Shown here: positions 16,036 through 25,616 of the stretch, piece after piece
Layout of the letters: every line of letters starts with the position of its first letter
Numbering within the stretch: position 1 is the stretch's first letter
Origin: DATHZQ01 sp963823505
Lineage (GTDB): Bacteria; Actinomycetota; Acidimicrobiia; Spongiisociales; UBA5794
Assembly: GCA_963823505.1 (NCBI GenBank)
Contig: CAWGLY010000005.1
Coordinates: 1,240,001-1,304,000 of the forward strand
DNA length: 64,000 nucleotides
Direction of reading: 5' to 3'
Notes under the pieces: model-generated
Told to the model about the DNA's origin: nothing
Seen by the model: only the letters and a program-made list of their open reading frames with translations
Database searches by the model: none
Program-made: the position numbers and the translations under genes

Positions 16036-17355
16036 TCAGCCTTGGGCCGGGATCTCGCACGTGGGTTGTGCCCCGCCGCTGCCCGCAAACCCGTCCCACA
16101 CTTCGGGGTCGTGGCTGGGGGCGCCGCCGGGTTCATCGGTGGTGACGAACCGCACAAGCGCCCGGTACAACGCCGCTGCATAGGCGTGCTGGAACTCGGG
16201 AGTCTGGAGTAGCGCGGCCTCGTCGGGATTGGAGATGTAGGCGCCCTCGGCGATGACCGCAGGCACCCGGGACGCTTTGAGCACGCCGTAGTACTGACTC
16301 ACGCCGTCCCGCGGGCTGATCCGGGATTTGGCGCCCAACTCGATCGCTCCGACCCACATTGCATCAAAGGCTTGAAACCCGCGCCGCATCTCCTCGACGA
16401 TGAGGGTCGCCAACCGCCGTGAAGGCTCATAGACAGGGGCCTGTGACTGGTAATACACGTCGCTGCCTGGAGCGTTGAGATCGACCTCTTGCCCTGCGTT
16501 GTTGTGGATGGAGACCATCGCGTGGGCGCCTGCAGAATTGGCGACTGCGGCCCGGAAGTCGAGGCCGGCTTCGTAGTCGGCGGCGTCGCCCAGCCCAGCA
16601 CGAGTCACGATCACGGTCCGGGCGGCGGGAATGTCCGCTCCCTCGAGGATGAGACCGGTCTCCCAGTCGACGGACCGTGGCGAGGCGAGGAGGTCCCGGA
16701 GCCGAGCCGCGATATCCACGTTGACGAATTTCTCGGCCAGGCCATCCTGGCCGACCGCCCCGATGTTGGCAGGACCTCCATGGCCGGGGTCAACCACGAT
16801 GACGGCGTCTCCGAAGCTGAATCCCTCGCCAACCGTTTGCTCGGCATCTCCTTGTGGCAACGCAGCCACCTCGGCGGCCCGTACCCACGCCACCCCGTCA
16901 CACATGTGGAACACCCGAATCCAATCGCGATCGCGACTGAAACCGCGGCCGGCGAGGACGACGCCCTCCCGCACCCGCATGAACGGGGGCTGGTCGGGGG
17001 CCGATACCAGATCGGCACCACCCGCCGCCACGAGCAGCGCACCGTTCCCTACCCAATCTTGTGGAACGCCGGCCGCAGGAGGCTCCGGGTGCGGCGGCGG
17101 CGCCGCCGGGATCAGAAACGGCTCGCCAGCCATCGTGGTCGTCGTCGTGGTGGCGCTCGTCGACGTCGTCGTCACCAACGTGGTCGGCGGCACCGACGTG
17201 GCCGAGGACGATTGGGCAACAATCGACGTCGTCGGCGCTTCTGGGCTGGCCTCGGAGTTGGCCCGCAGCACGAGCACGGCCCCTACCCCGACGAGTCCGA
17301 GGGCGGCGACGACGATGAGGGTGCGGCGGATCACGGTTGGGCCGGAATCTGACAT
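16036..17355 (-). CDS. N-acetylmuramoyl-L-alanine amidase, membrane anchored
   Basis: A 439-residue envelope enzyme that cleaves the amide bond between MurNAc and the stem peptide of peptidoglycan. One N-terminal TM (~12-30), a Ser/Thr-rich linker (~35-75) and an SH3-like region precede an Amidase_3 zinc domain from ~180: VDPGHGG with the first His ligand, DGLAEKFVNVDIA with the Glu, and SIHNNA with the second His. It shares domain order and the unusual C-terminal tail C-x-IPAQ with the upstream neighbour 17331-18500 and overlaps it by 25 bp. The two are a tandem paralogue pair. Confidence 0.93.
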   Translation of the reverse strand: MSDSGPTVIRRTLIVVAALGLVGVGAVLVLRANSEASPEAPTTSIVAQSSSATSVPPTTLVTTTSTSATTTTTTMAGEPFLIPAAPPPHPEPPAAGVPQDWVGNGALLVAAGGADLVSAPDQPPFMRVREGVVLAGRGFSRDRDWIRVFHMCDGVAWVRAAEVAALPQGDAEQTVGEGFSFGDAVIVVDPGHGGPANIGAVGQDGLAEKFVNVDIAARLRDLLASPRSVDWETGLILEGADIPAARTVIVTRAGLGDAADYEAGLDFRAAVANSAGAHAMVSIHNNAGQEVDLNAPGSDVYYQSQAPVYEPSRRLATLIVEEMRRGFQAFDAMWVGAIELGAKSRISPRDGVSQYYGVLKASRVPAVIAEGAYISNPDEAALLQTPEFQHAYAAALYRALVRFVTTDEPGGAPSHDPEVWDGFAGSGGAQPTCEIPAQG

Positions 17356-18500
17356 GCGGACGAGTCCACGGTACCGGCGTCGTCTGGGAAGGGCTCGGGA
17401 TCGCGGATACCGGTCCCCTCCTCGGTCGTGGTGAGGAAGCGCACGATGCCGCGGTAGACGCCGTCGGCGTATGCCTGCCGAAACTCTTCCGTGTCGAGCA
17501 GCGCTTCCTCTTCGGGCTCGCTGATGTAGATTCCCTCGACGATGACAGCCGGCATCTCCGCTCTGCGCAGGACTCCGTAGTAGTCCTCGCCGGTGTCGGG
17601 ATCGACCCGAGCACGAGCGCCGAGCAGTTCACCTCCGGTCCAATTGGCGGAGAACCCGGAGAAGCTCCGCAGCATCTCCTCGTAGATCAGCGAGGCCAGA
17701 CGATCGGAGTCTTCCGCGCCGACGGCGTAGAAGACCTCCGTGCCGGGGATGTCGGTCGTGATCTTGGGTACCGTGTTGTTGTGGATGGAGACATAGGCAT
17801 CGGCTCCGGCACTGTTCGCAAACTCAGCTCGAAACGCCAGCCCGAGCTCGAAGTCTCCGCCGTTCGGCCCTGAGCGATCCCGAGTCAGCCAGACCGTCCC
17901 GAACGGGGGAACCGCCGAGCCGGATTGAATGTCTCCCGTCGCCCAATCGACATCGTGCGACGTACTCATGAGGGTGCGGACTCGTTCGGCGATATCGAGG
18001 TTCACCGCCTTCTCGGCAAGACCGTTGGGTCCCACACCACCCCAGTCGCGGTCACCATGGCCAGGGTCCAGCACGATGACGGCTTGCGTCAGGTCGAAGC
18101 CGGGTCCCGGCACTCCCCGGGTCGCCTGTGCCGTGACCTCCACCGCATCCTCCTGTACCCATGCCGTGTCGTTGCAGGTCGTCACGACTTCGAGCCATTC
18201 ACCGGATCGTGCGCCGAACCCCATCGCAATGCCTTCGTGAACCCGTACCAACTCCTCGCCGTCCGGGCTCAGCAGCAGCGGGGCACCCCCAGGCGGGACC
18301 ACGACAACGCCCTCCGTCGGTGGCGCAGCTTCAACCGCCGGAGTCTCGGCCGGCGGGATCGTGGTGCTGAGCTTCGGTTGAGACGCTGCCGCGACGGCGC
18401 CGAACGGCGCACCCTCGCCAATCGCAGGCTCGCTGGACGCACAACCGCCCATGGCGACCGCGAACGCGACGAGCCCAACTGAGATGGTGCGGCGCAACAT
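17331..18500 (-). CDS. N-acetylmuramoyl-L-alanine amidase, lipoprotein
   Basis: A 389-residue paralogue of the next gene, but anchored as a lipoprotein (signal peptide then GGCASS near residue 20) rather than by a TM helix. The Amidase_3 domain shows VLDPGHGDRDWGG, NGLAEKAVNLDIAERV, SIHNN and VEGIYISEPEEEALL in the same order. Both end in C-x-IPAQ. The overlap with the downstream gene means they are co-translated. Two membrane-tethered amidases suggest a role in cell separation or wall turnover. Confidence 0.93.
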   Translation of the reverse strand: MLRRTISVGLVAFAVAMGGCASSEPAIGEGAPFGAVAAASQPKLSTTIPPAETPAVEAAPPTEGVVVVPPGGAPLLLSPDGEELVRVHEGIAMGFGARSGEWLEVVTTCNDTAWVQEDAVEVTAQATRGVPGPGFDLTQAVIVLDPGHGDRDWGGVGPNGLAEKAVNLDIAERVRTLMSTSHDVDWATGDIQSGSAVPPFGTVWLTRDRSGPNGGDFELGLAFRAEFANSAGADAYVSIHNNTVPKITTDIPGTEVFYAVGAEDSDRLASLIYEEMLRSFSGFSANWTGGELLGARARVDPDTGEDYYGVLRRAEMPAVIVEGIYISEPEEEALLDTEEFRQAYADGVYRGIVRFLTTTEEGTGIRDPEPFPDDAGTVDSSACQIPAQP

Positions 18501-18565
18501 GACCCTCGATTCCAGATGCTCCGGCCGGCGCCGAGTATCCCACCGTCACGCCACAATGCGGCGGA

Positions 18566-20113
18566 TTAGAGCGCCCTGGTGACCGACTTCATCTCCATGA
18601 ACAGCCTGAGGTAGTCGGGGCCGCCTGCTTTGGCGTTCGACCCGGACATCTTGAAGCCGCCGAACGGCTGAATTCCCACGAGGGCGCCGGTGATCTTGCG
18701 GTTGATGTAGAGGTTGCCCACATGGAATTCCCGCCGGGCTCGCTCGATCCGCCCCTCGTCGGTGGAGAAGAGGCCGCCGGTGAGCCCGAACTCGGTGTCG
18801 TTGGCGATCGTGAGGGCATCGTCGAAGTCGCTCGCCCGGATGACGGAGAGCACCGGTCCGAAGATCTCGTGCTGCGCGAGGCGAGCGTGCGGGTTCACAT
18901 CGGCGAACACGGTGGGCTGGATGTAGTAGCCCCCGTCGAGATCGACCGGCTTGCCGCCGGCTACGAGTCGTGCCTCATGTTCGCCCATCTGGATCTCGCT
19001 GAGAATGGCCCGGTGCTGCGCCGCCGAGATCACAGGTCCGACGGCGACATTCTGTTCCGGACTCCCGATCTCGAGGGCGGTGACTCTGTCGATCACGCGA
19101 TCGAGGAGGTCGTCGTGGACTGCATCGACGGCGATGAGCCTGCTGCACGCCGAGCACTTCTGACCTTGGAACCCGTAGGCGCTGCGCACGACGCCGTCGG
19201 CTGCGGCATCGAGGTCGGCGGTCTCATCGACGATGATGGCGTCTTTGCCGCCCATCTCCATGAACGCCCGCTTGAGCCAGTGTTGCCCGGGATGCACGGT
19301 GGCCGATCGTTTGGCGATCCTGAGCCCGACTTCCTTCGATCCCGTGAAGTTGATGAAGCGGGTCCTGGGGTGGTCGACCAGCGTGTCGCCGATCTCCCCC
19401 CCGGAGCCGGGGACGAAGTTGATGACGCCGGGCGGGAGGCCGGCCTCGGTCGCCATCTCGACAAACCGGGCCCCCAGCACTGCCGTGTTCGATGCGGGCT
19501 TCACGATCACGGTGTTGCCCGCAGCGACCGGACCGACCGCCATGCCCACGAGGATGGCGACGGGGAAGTTCCACGGCGGGATGGCGACTCCGGCGCCCAT
19601 CGCAACGAGGAACGAATCGTTGGTTTCGCCGGGGTATTCACCGACGGGCACGGGCTCAGCGAGGCGGAGGGCCTGATGGGCGTAGTAGCGACAGAAGTCG
19701 ATCGCCTCAGCCACATCGGCTTCGGACTCGGCGTAGTTCTTCCCGGCCTCGAACGTCATCCACGCCGCCAGCTCGAACTTGTGACGTGCCATGACGTCGC
19801 CGATGCGGTGGATGACTTCCGCCCGCTCGGCAGCAGGTGTTCCCGACCACGACGGGAACGCGTCCCACGCCGATTCCAGCGCATCGACGGCGATCTCGCG
19901 ACTTGCGGAGCCGGCCACGCCCACGACCTGGTTGGGCCGTGCCGGATTGACCGAAACGATGGTCGTGTCCGTCGCTACGTTGCGGCCGCCGATGACCACC
20001 GGGGCTTCCCTGCCCAGCTCTGACGCAACGGCGGCGAGTGCGGCTTGGTACGTGGCGCGGTTCGCCGGATCGGTGAAATCGGAATACGGTTCGACACGGT
20101 ACGGAACGAGCAC
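18566..20113 (-). CDS. rocA: L-glutamate gamma-semialdehyde (P5C) dehydrogenase
   Basis: A 515-residue aldehyde dehydrogenase that oxidises glutamate semialdehyde (from 1-pyrroline-5-carboxylate) to glutamate with NAD+, in proline/arginine breakdown. Diagnostic features are the N-terminal extension PYRVEPYSDFTDP, the PWNFPVAI cofactor loop, the Glu in MEMGGKD, and the nucleophilic Cys in FQGQKCSACSR. The C-terminus FGGFKMSGSNAKAGGPDYL is typical of the RocA/PruA branch. No proline dehydrogenase gene is adjacent, so this is not the PutA fusion. Close to full family length. Confidence 0.96.
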   Translation of the reverse strand: MLVPYRVEPYSDFTDPANRATYQAALAAVASELGREAPVVIGGRNVATDTTIVSVNPARPNQVVGVAGSASREIAVDALESAWDAFPSWSGTPAAERAEVIHRIGDVMARHKFELAAWMTFEAGKNYAESEADVAEAIDFCRYYAHQALRLAEPVPVGEYPGETNDSFLVAMGAGVAIPPWNFPVAILVGMAVGPVAAGNTVIVKPASNTAVLGARFVEMATEAGLPPGVINFVPGSGGEIGDTLVDHPRTRFINFTGSKEVGLRIAKRSATVHPGQHWLKRAFMEMGGKDAIIVDETADLDAAADGVVRSAYGFQGQKCSACSRLIAVDAVHDDLLDRVIDRVTALEIGSPEQNVAVGPVISAAQHRAILSEIQMGEHEARLVAGGKPVDLDGGYYIQPTVFADVNPHARLAQHEIFGPVLSVIRASDFDDALTIANDTEFGLTGGLFSTDEGRIERARREFHVGNLYINRKITGALVGIQPFGGFKMSGSNAKAGGPDYLRLFMEMKSVTRAL

Positions 20114-20176
20114 CTGGGGGACCTCCTGTCGCGCACGCTTGAGACTAACCGCGCCGTCTCCGAGGGCGCCGGGCCG

Positions 20177-20818
20177 TTAGAAGTTCCGCGTGCGGCGAAG
20201 GATGGCGACAACCTCAGAATCGCTGGTCTGGCCGAAGTCGCGATACCACGAGCCCACGGCATCGAACCGGCGTGGCTGGAGAGGGCACACGACCGCGTCA
20301 CAGTGCTTCCCCAGCATCGCCACGGCAGAAGGCGGGGCAACCGGGACCGCACAGATGAGCGTCGCAGACCCGGCGGCGCGCAACGCTTGGAGCACTGCCG
20401 CCAGAGTCGCCCCGGTGGCGACACCGTCGTCGACCACCACCACGCTGCGCCCGTCGAGCACAGGTGCCGGGCCTTCCCGATAGCGCCGGGCACGACGCTC
20501 CATCTCGGTCCGTTCCCGCACCATTGCCTCTTCGATCCAGTCCTCGGGTACACGAAGCCGCTCCGTCAGATCCCTGTTGATCCACACCGCACCGCCTTCG
20601 GCGATTGCACCGATGGCGAGCTCTGCGTTGAACGGCGCCCCGAGCTTCCGCGCCAACGCAACGTCGAGCGGAAGCCCAAGGACGTCGGCAACGGCTGCTG
20701 CGACCACCACGCCGCCGCGAGGCACGCCGAGCACGAGCGAGCCGGTCCAGCTGAGACCCGATTCCTCGATGGCGCCGGCAAGGGCCACACCGGCTTCGTG
20801 CCGGTTGCGATACGTCAT
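20177..20818 (-). CDS. Phosphoribosyltransferase-domain protein
   Basis: A 213-residue PRTase-fold protein. The PRPP-binding motif VVVVDDGVATGATL lies near residue 125, preceded by the flood-like insert common to the ComFC-unrelated 'phosphoribosyltransferase family' seen next to hydrolases in actinobacteria (VLGVPRGGVVVAAAVADVLGLPLDVALARKLG). The frame is open to 20920, but ATG 20818 (MTYRNRHEAG) begins the homologous part. The physiological base is unknown. It lies 63 bp downstream of rocA's start side and may be separately transcribed. Confidence 0.85.
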   Translation of the reverse strand: MTYRNRHEAGVALAGAIEESGLSWTGSLVLGVPRGGVVVAAAVADVLGLPLDVALARKLGAPFNAELAIGAIAEGGAVWINRDLTERLRVPEDWIEEAMVRERTEMERRARRYREGPAPVLDGRSVVVVDDGVATGATLAAVLQALRAAGSATLICAVPVAPPSAVAMLGKHCDAVVCPLQPRRFDAVGSWYRDFGQTSDSEVVAILRRTRNF

Positions 20819-21039
20819 GTGACCCACGGTATACCGGCAACGCCGCCGCCGACCATGGGCAATCGTCACGATCTGCGGCTGCAGCACCCTGTCGAGCCAT
20901 TGCCGCTCAGCAGCGGGCACACAGCCAGGTTTGCGTCCACTTGGCCGAAGAGCCTTCTGCCGTCTGTCCCACGGTCCCAGCGCAACCCATGACCGGTGGA
21001 GGAGTTCCTTTCAGAACCTGCGGAGTAACCTGAATCGCG

Positions 21040-21960
21040 ATGCGCCGCCTCCTCCTCGTTGCCAACCCATCTGCCTCGGCTTTCACAGGAGCCCTCCACC
21101 GCCATGTCGTCTCCGACCTGGGTGAGACGTTCGAGGTCACGCCGGTGTGGCCGAACAGCGCGGACGAGGCTCGCCAGATGGCAGTTGATGCGGCCGGCGA
21201 AGGGTTCGACGTCGTCGTCGCCATGGGCGGTGACGGTGTGGTTCACCATGTCGCCAACGGCGTAGCCCGCACCGGGACGGCGCTCGGCATCATCCCGGCC
21301 GGAACGACCAACGTGGTCGCCCGCATCCTGGGCTTGCCCAGCAAGCCCGGCAAAGCCGCGACCGCCATGCGCCACTATCCGGTCCGCACCGTGCCGCTGG
21401 CCCACCTCGCCACCGACAGCGGGCTCGGCGCCCGGTCCGAGTACGCGGTGTTTGCGGCCGGCATCGGCTACGACGCCGAGATGGTGCACATCGCCGAACA
21501 GCGCCCGACGTCGAAGTACTACTTCGGCTCCATCCATTACGCCAGGTCGGCGGCTCGTGCGCTGCTCTCCCGCTATCGGGTTCGCGCTGCCAACCTGCGG
21601 GTCAACTGCGACGGGGAGACCGCCGATGCGGTTTCCGCCATGGTGCAGGTCCACGACCCGTACACGTATTTCGGGCGAGTACCGATGCGTCTCAGCCCCA
21701 GGTCTGGCCCGGGGCTGACCGTTGTTGCCATCGAATCGCTTGCTCTGCCGAGAGCAGTGCCGATCGCGGCTCGGGCCATGGCGGGGCGGGACCTCACGTC
21801 GACCAAAGGGGTGAGGGTGTGGCACGACCCGGCCAAGGTGGTGATCGAGGCCGACCCTTCCGGCCTGTTCCAGGCCGACGGTGAGTTGCTCGGCTCGACC
21901 GATTGGCTGGAGGTCACTCCTGTGGCTGATGGTCTTCGGGTGCTGGGTCCTGCAACCTGA
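21040..21960 (+). CDS. Diacylglycerol/lipid kinase family protein
   Basis: A 306-residue DAGK-catalytic-domain protein, likely phosphorylating a membrane lipid such as diacylglycerol. MRRLLLVANPSAS at the N-terminus, the nucleotide-binding AMGGDGVVHHVANG near residue 65 and GIIPAGTTNVVAR near 85 are the family signatures; FQADGE near 290 matches the C-terminal D-G-E block. It is convergent with mscS and the two coding regions overlap by 47 bp at their ends. Confidence 0.9.
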   Translation: MRRLLLVANPSASAFTGALHRHVVSDLGETFEVTPVWPNSADEARQMAVDAAGEGFDVVVAMGGDGVVHHVANGVARTGTALGIIPAGTTNVVARILGLPSKPGKAATAMRHYPVRTVPLAHLATDSGLGARSEYAVFAAGIGYDAEMVHIAEQRPTSKYYFGSIHYARSAARALLSRYRVRAANLRVNCDGETADAVSAMVQVHDPYTYFGRVPMRLSPRSGPGLTVVAIESLALPRAVPIAARAMAGRDLTSTKGVRVWHDPAKVVIEADPSGLFQADGELLGSTDWLEVTPVADGLRVLGPAT

Positions 21961-22810
21961 CCGATTCCGGCGTCACCATCGTCATGTGGGGATACGGGAT
22001 GGCGATGCCTTCGTGATCGAATCGCCGCTTGATTCTCCGCAGGAACTCGCGGCGGGCGTTCCATCGGTCTGCAGGTCTGACGCGAAGCGTGAGTCGCACG
22101 AGCACTGCTGAGTCTGCGAGCTCCTGAACCCCAAGCATCTCGGGTGGCGACAGGAATGTCCCCTCCCACTCAGCATCCTCGTAGAAGCTCATCGCCTCGT
22201 CCGTGACCACGCCGATGACCTCGTCGACGTCTGCGTCGTAGGAGATGCCGAGGTCGACCACGATCTGGGCGTACTCCTGGGTGTAGTTCGTGGCCACCGT
22301 CACCTGGCCGTTGGGGACGTGATGGACGTTGCCGTCGAGATCACGCAGCACGGTGGTGCGCAGCCGGATCTCGTCGACGCGACCGCTGACGCCCGCAATC
22401 AGCACGACGTCATCGATCCCGTACTGGTCCTCGGCGATGATGAAGAGGCCCGCGATCACGTCCTTGACCAGATCCTGGGCGCCCAAGCCGATGGCGATGC
22501 CGATGACGGAACCCAAAGCAAGGAAGGGTGTCGTCGGGATGCCCCAGATGGCGAACGTGATCAGCACCAGGGCGCCGAACAGGACCAGCGTGAGGAAGAT
22601 CCGCCCAACCGACCAGAGCGTCGTGATGCGTTGAGCACGTTCGTCCCCCTGCACGCTGTTGCGGTCCGTCTCCTTGCTGACGAGCCGGTCGAGCAGGCGC
22701 CGCCCGACACGATCGAACACCAGCCACAACACGGCCACCGCAAGGACCGCGATTACCGTCTGCACCACACCTTCCTGCCACGGAGGGCTGGTTACGGCCA
22801 GGTATGTCAT
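21914..22810 (-). CDS. Small-conductance mechanosensitive channel (MscS)
   Basis: A 298-residue membrane channel with three TM helices (~15-35, ~65-85, ~92-115), a pore helix region GSVIGIAIGLGAQDLVKDVIAG and the beta domain DQYGIDDVV. MscS channels open under membrane tension to release solutes. ATG 22810 overlaps the upstream GTPase stop (ATGA), so it is the third gene of an operon with two dynamin-like GTPases; its C-terminal end overlaps the convergent lipid kinase gene by 47 bp. Confidence 0.92.
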   Translation of the reverse strand: MTYLAVTSPPWQEGVVQTVIAVLAVAVLWLVFDRVGRRLLDRLVSKETDRNSVQGDERAQRITTLWSVGRIFLTLVLFGALVLITFAIWGIPTTPFLALGSVIGIAIGLGAQDLVKDVIAGLFIIAEDQYGIDDVVLIAGVSGRVDEIRLRTTVLRDLDGNVHHVPNGQVTVATNYTQEYAQIVVDLGISYDADVDEVIGVVTDEAMSFYEDAEWEGTFLSPPEMLGVQELADSAVLVRLTLRVRPADRWNARREFLRRIKRRFDHEGIAIPYPHMTMVTPESVRLQDPAPEDHQPQE

Positions 22811-23994
22811 GCGAGCGTCACTTCGAATCGCGAGGCAACCTGGCGGACCCCGATATGGGCATACGCAACGAGCGCTGCGTAGTAGCTGCGCTCCCACACC
22901 ATCGTGCGCAGGGGAGACCCCAGTTCGTCGTCGAGCAGCGTGCGGGCGCGACTGATGTCGTCCTCGCTCACGGCGTGCTGGGCCTGCGTCATCGCCGACA
23001 TGATGACGGCGTGGTCGAGCTCGTGCCGCATGCGGTCGCCGATGTGACCACCGACCTCCGCCGCCGACGCGGCTACGAGATCTTCGACGCGACAGAGCGC
23101 ATCCTCGCTCGGCGCCTGACTCGCCGGTCGCAGTGCGGTGATCGCCGCCTCGCGGGTGACGGTCCAGCGGCCTCCCAGGCGAATGCTGCCGCCCTTCCAC
23201 ACCCCCGCGGCCAAGCCGAGCTCCTTGACGATCCCGGCAAGATCGGCAAGCAGCTTCCCGTAGCTCGTTCGCTTGCGGTCGAGCCGGGTCCCGAGGAAGG
23301 CGACGAGCGCATCGATCCCCACCGGCTCCCCGGACGGTGGAGCGGCTGCCACGGGAAACAGCGGCGAGGCGCCGTAGCCGAGATCGTCGAGCAACCGACG
23401 GACGTGGCCTGTAACGGACTCCCTTTCTGCTTCCTCCAGCTTGTCGACCTTGTTGAGGACGAACGCCGTCTGGGCGGCGTATCCGTGGAGCGGGGCGAGG
23501 AACTGCTCATGCAGCTCCGGGTCGTGGTACTTCTGCGGGTCGAGGACCCACACGAGGCCATCCACCCTCGGTATCAACTGCTCGACGACGACGCGATGGT
23601 CGATTGCTATCGAGTCCATGTCGGGCATGTCGATGAGCGCCACCCCATCGAGATTCTCGTGGGTGCTGCGCTCGGAGATGCCCAGTTCGTCCAGCACCGC
23701 GGCTATCGCCGGGTCGCCGTCAGCGGGAACCCACGCCAGCGGCCGCTCCGTGTGGGGACGGAGCCGGCCCACGGACGCTATCTCCGCACCGGCGACCGCA
23801 TTCAGCACGCTCGACTTGCCGCTGCCCGTGCCGCCTGCCAGCGCCAGCAGCAGCGCAGAGTGGGCTCGAGCGCCGCGGGTTCGCAGTTCGTCGAGTGAAT
23901 CCACCGCACGCCGCCGCACGGTATCGGGCACAAACCCCTCGGCCCGCCGCACCACGAGATCGGCGGCATCAAAGGCTTCCTGCAAGTCACGCAT
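22807..23994 (-). CDS. Dynamin-like GTPase (second of pair)
   Basis: A 395-residue GTPase. Walker A ALAGGTGSGKSS near residue 50, a DMPDMDS G3-like motif near 120, and NKVDKLEEAE (G4) near 185. The C-terminal ~170 residues are helical with a hydrophobic stretch near 245 (AGIVKELGLAAGVW). The frame is open to 24144, but the upstream 50 residues are Arg-rich and not family-like; ATG 23994 (MRDLQEAFDAADLVV) overlaps the previous gene by eight bases. The layout recalls paired bacterial dynamin-like proteins such as actinobacterial DynA/DynB, which act on membranes; that role is inferred. Confidence 0.85.
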   Translation of the reverse strand: MRDLQEAFDAADLVVRRAEGFVPDTVRRRAVDSLDELRTRGARAHSALLLALAGGTGSGKSSVLNAVAGAEIASVGRLRPHTERPLAWVPADGDPAIAAVLDELGISERSTHENLDGVALIDMPDMDSIAIDHRVVVEQLIPRVDGLVWVLDPQKYHDPELHEQFLAPLHGYAAQTAFVLNKVDKLEEAERESVTGHVRRLLDDLGYGASPLFPVAAAPPSGEPVGIDALVAFLGTRLDRKRTSYGKLLADLAGIVKELGLAAGVWKGGSIRLGGRWTVTREAAITALRPASQAPSEDALCRVEDLVAASAAEVGGHIGDRMRHELDHAVIMSAMTQAQHAVSEDDISRARTLLDDELGSPLRTMVWERSYYAALVAYAHIGVRQVASRFEVTLA

Positions 23995-25576
23995 CGGTGG
24001 CCGCCTCGCCGGCGTCCGCCGCCGCATGCGCCTCGGGAGCGTCCGCACCCTCGAGCGTTTCCTGTGCTTCCGGCGTGTCGGTGACATCCTCCGTTCCGAG
24101 CGCTCCAAGCCCTTCGGGTACCTCAGGCGTCTCCGGTGCTTCATGTTGCGGGTCGCTGTCGAAGGCGGTCACGAGATCCCGCAACTCGCCAATCGCCTCG
24201 GCCGATGGAAGGGTCCCCATACGGCGAATGAATCGTTGTTTGTCCTCCGCTACGACCGTCGCCGCAATCTCGGCGAGACGGGCGCGGGCCTCCTCAGCCA
24301 CCTCGTCGAGGTCGTCCTTCAGGCGGCGGCGCACCAACCATCGCGGTTTCGATTCGTCGCCGAGTGCCCTTGCTCGCACCACGGCGACCACCTGACCGAG
24401 TTTGTAGGCGTTGAGTTGGCGCTTGGTGTGCCTGCCGACCAGGGTGCCGAGCTCGCGGTCCCAATCGAGCAGCTTGTCGCGGGCCGCACGCGCCGTCTCC
24501 GGGGGATGGCGCCACAGCTCGTGCCCTGCACCGGCCAGGACGGCCGCCCCGTCGGGGGAGACCTGCCACGCCGCCGCAGTGCGCTCGGCCGCCAGCCCAA
24601 CGCGCCTCGTCACGACTCCAGCAAGACGTTCCGCAACGTCAGGCCACAGCGCCGCAGCCGCTCCGGGCCCAAGTCCTTCGACGTCGATCATCTCTGCGAC
24701 AGCTCGAGCGGCGGCATCGTATTCCTCATCGGCGATGGCCAAGAGTCGATCGCCGCTCCTGCGCACTTCATCCAGCGGGAACGTCAGGGCGGCGGTGCGA
24801 TTCACGACCCGCATCGTGCGCTTGCGGAGCGACGGGCCCAACAGCGCGTCGCGGCCCTCGCCTGCCAGCTCATCCAGGGCAGCGAGCAGGTCTGCGGCGG
24901 ACCCGTCGTGTCCCTCATCGACGACATACAGCGGGATCGCTACCCCGGCCTCTCGGAGCCGCCGTTCCAGATCGGACTCGACTTCGCCATCCCTTGCCCC
25001 AAAGCGGTTCAGAACCACCCACACCGGTATCGATCGTTTGAGGAGCTGATCGAGCAACGCCCAGGTGGATGCATCTGCGTACCGGGCCGGGGTCACGACC
25101 AGGAGCACGAGATCCGCCAGACCGAGCACTCGGGTGTTCGTGACCTCGTCGACCGTCGCAGGCAAGTCCACGAGGCCGATCGTCTCGGCAACAGGCGCAT
25201 CGGTGATCCGGGTGTCGAGGGTCGGTGCAGAGGCCTGCATCTTGCGCAACAGCGGGCCGGAGACGGCTCCGCTGCCCCCCTCGGCGCTGATCAGCGTCGG
25301 CACCGTGGTGGTGGGGCGGATCACATCCTCGTCCACCACCTGATCACCGAGGATCCGATTCACGACGTGGGACTTGCCGACACCGTCCCCCCCTGCGACG
25401 GCAATCAGCGCAGGCTCCTCGGGACGTTCGAGTCGAGGCACGACGTACCCTGCGATGGTGCGAACGAGCAGCCGTCGCTCCTCGTCCATGGCGGGGTCAA
25501 CGACGGGCAGCAGGTCGAGCACGGCGGCCATTCGCCGCAGCCTCGAGACATCTTCAGGAGATATCGCACGCATCAT
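23987..25576 (-). CDS. Dynamin-like GTPase (first of pair)
   Basis: A 529-residue GTPase with Walker A VAGGDGVGKSH near residue 57, a VDLPATVDE G3 motif near 135, and a weak G4 (VLNRFG near 190). Long helical segments follow, then an acidic Glu/Ala/Pro/Thr tail (~485-529). ATG 25576 opens MMRAISPEDVSRLRRM; upstream in-frame residues look non-coding. It is first in the GTPase-GTPase-MscS operon and its stop overlaps the second GTPase start. The degenerate G4 suggests one partner may be catalytically weak, as in asymmetric dynamin pairs. Confidence 0.85.
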   Translation of the reverse strand: MMRAISPEDVSRLRRMAAVLDLLPVVDPAMDEERRLLVRTIAGYVVPRLERPEEPALIAVAGGDGVGKSHVVNRILGDQVVDEDVIRPTTTVPTLISAEGGSGAVSGPLLRKMQASAPTLDTRITDAPVAETIGLVDLPATVDEVTNTRVLGLADLVLLVVTPARYADASTWALLDQLLKRSIPVWVVLNRFGARDGEVESDLERRLREAGVAIPLYVVDEGHDGSAADLLAALDELAGEGRDALLGPSLRKRTMRVVNRTAALTFPLDEVRRSGDRLLAIADEEYDAAARAVAEMIDVEGLGPGAAAALWPDVAERLAGVVTRRVGLAAERTAAAWQVSPDGAAVLAGAGHELWRHPPETARAARDKLLDWDRELGTLVGRHTKRQLNAYKLGQVVAVVRARALGDESKPRWLVRRRLKDDLDEVAEEARARLAEIAATVVAEDKQRFIRRMGTLPSAEAIGELRDLVTAFDSDPQHEAPETPEVPEGLGALGTEDVTDTPEAQETLEGADAPEAHAAADAGEAATDA

Positions 25577-25616
25577 CCGGATTACACCACACCAGCCGAC
25601 ACCATTCTGCTGCGGC

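Noticed and set aside
22804..23898. 364-residue plus ORF opposite the GTPase gene
   Set aside because: Antisense shadow; the opposite strand carries a clear GTPase with Walker motifs.
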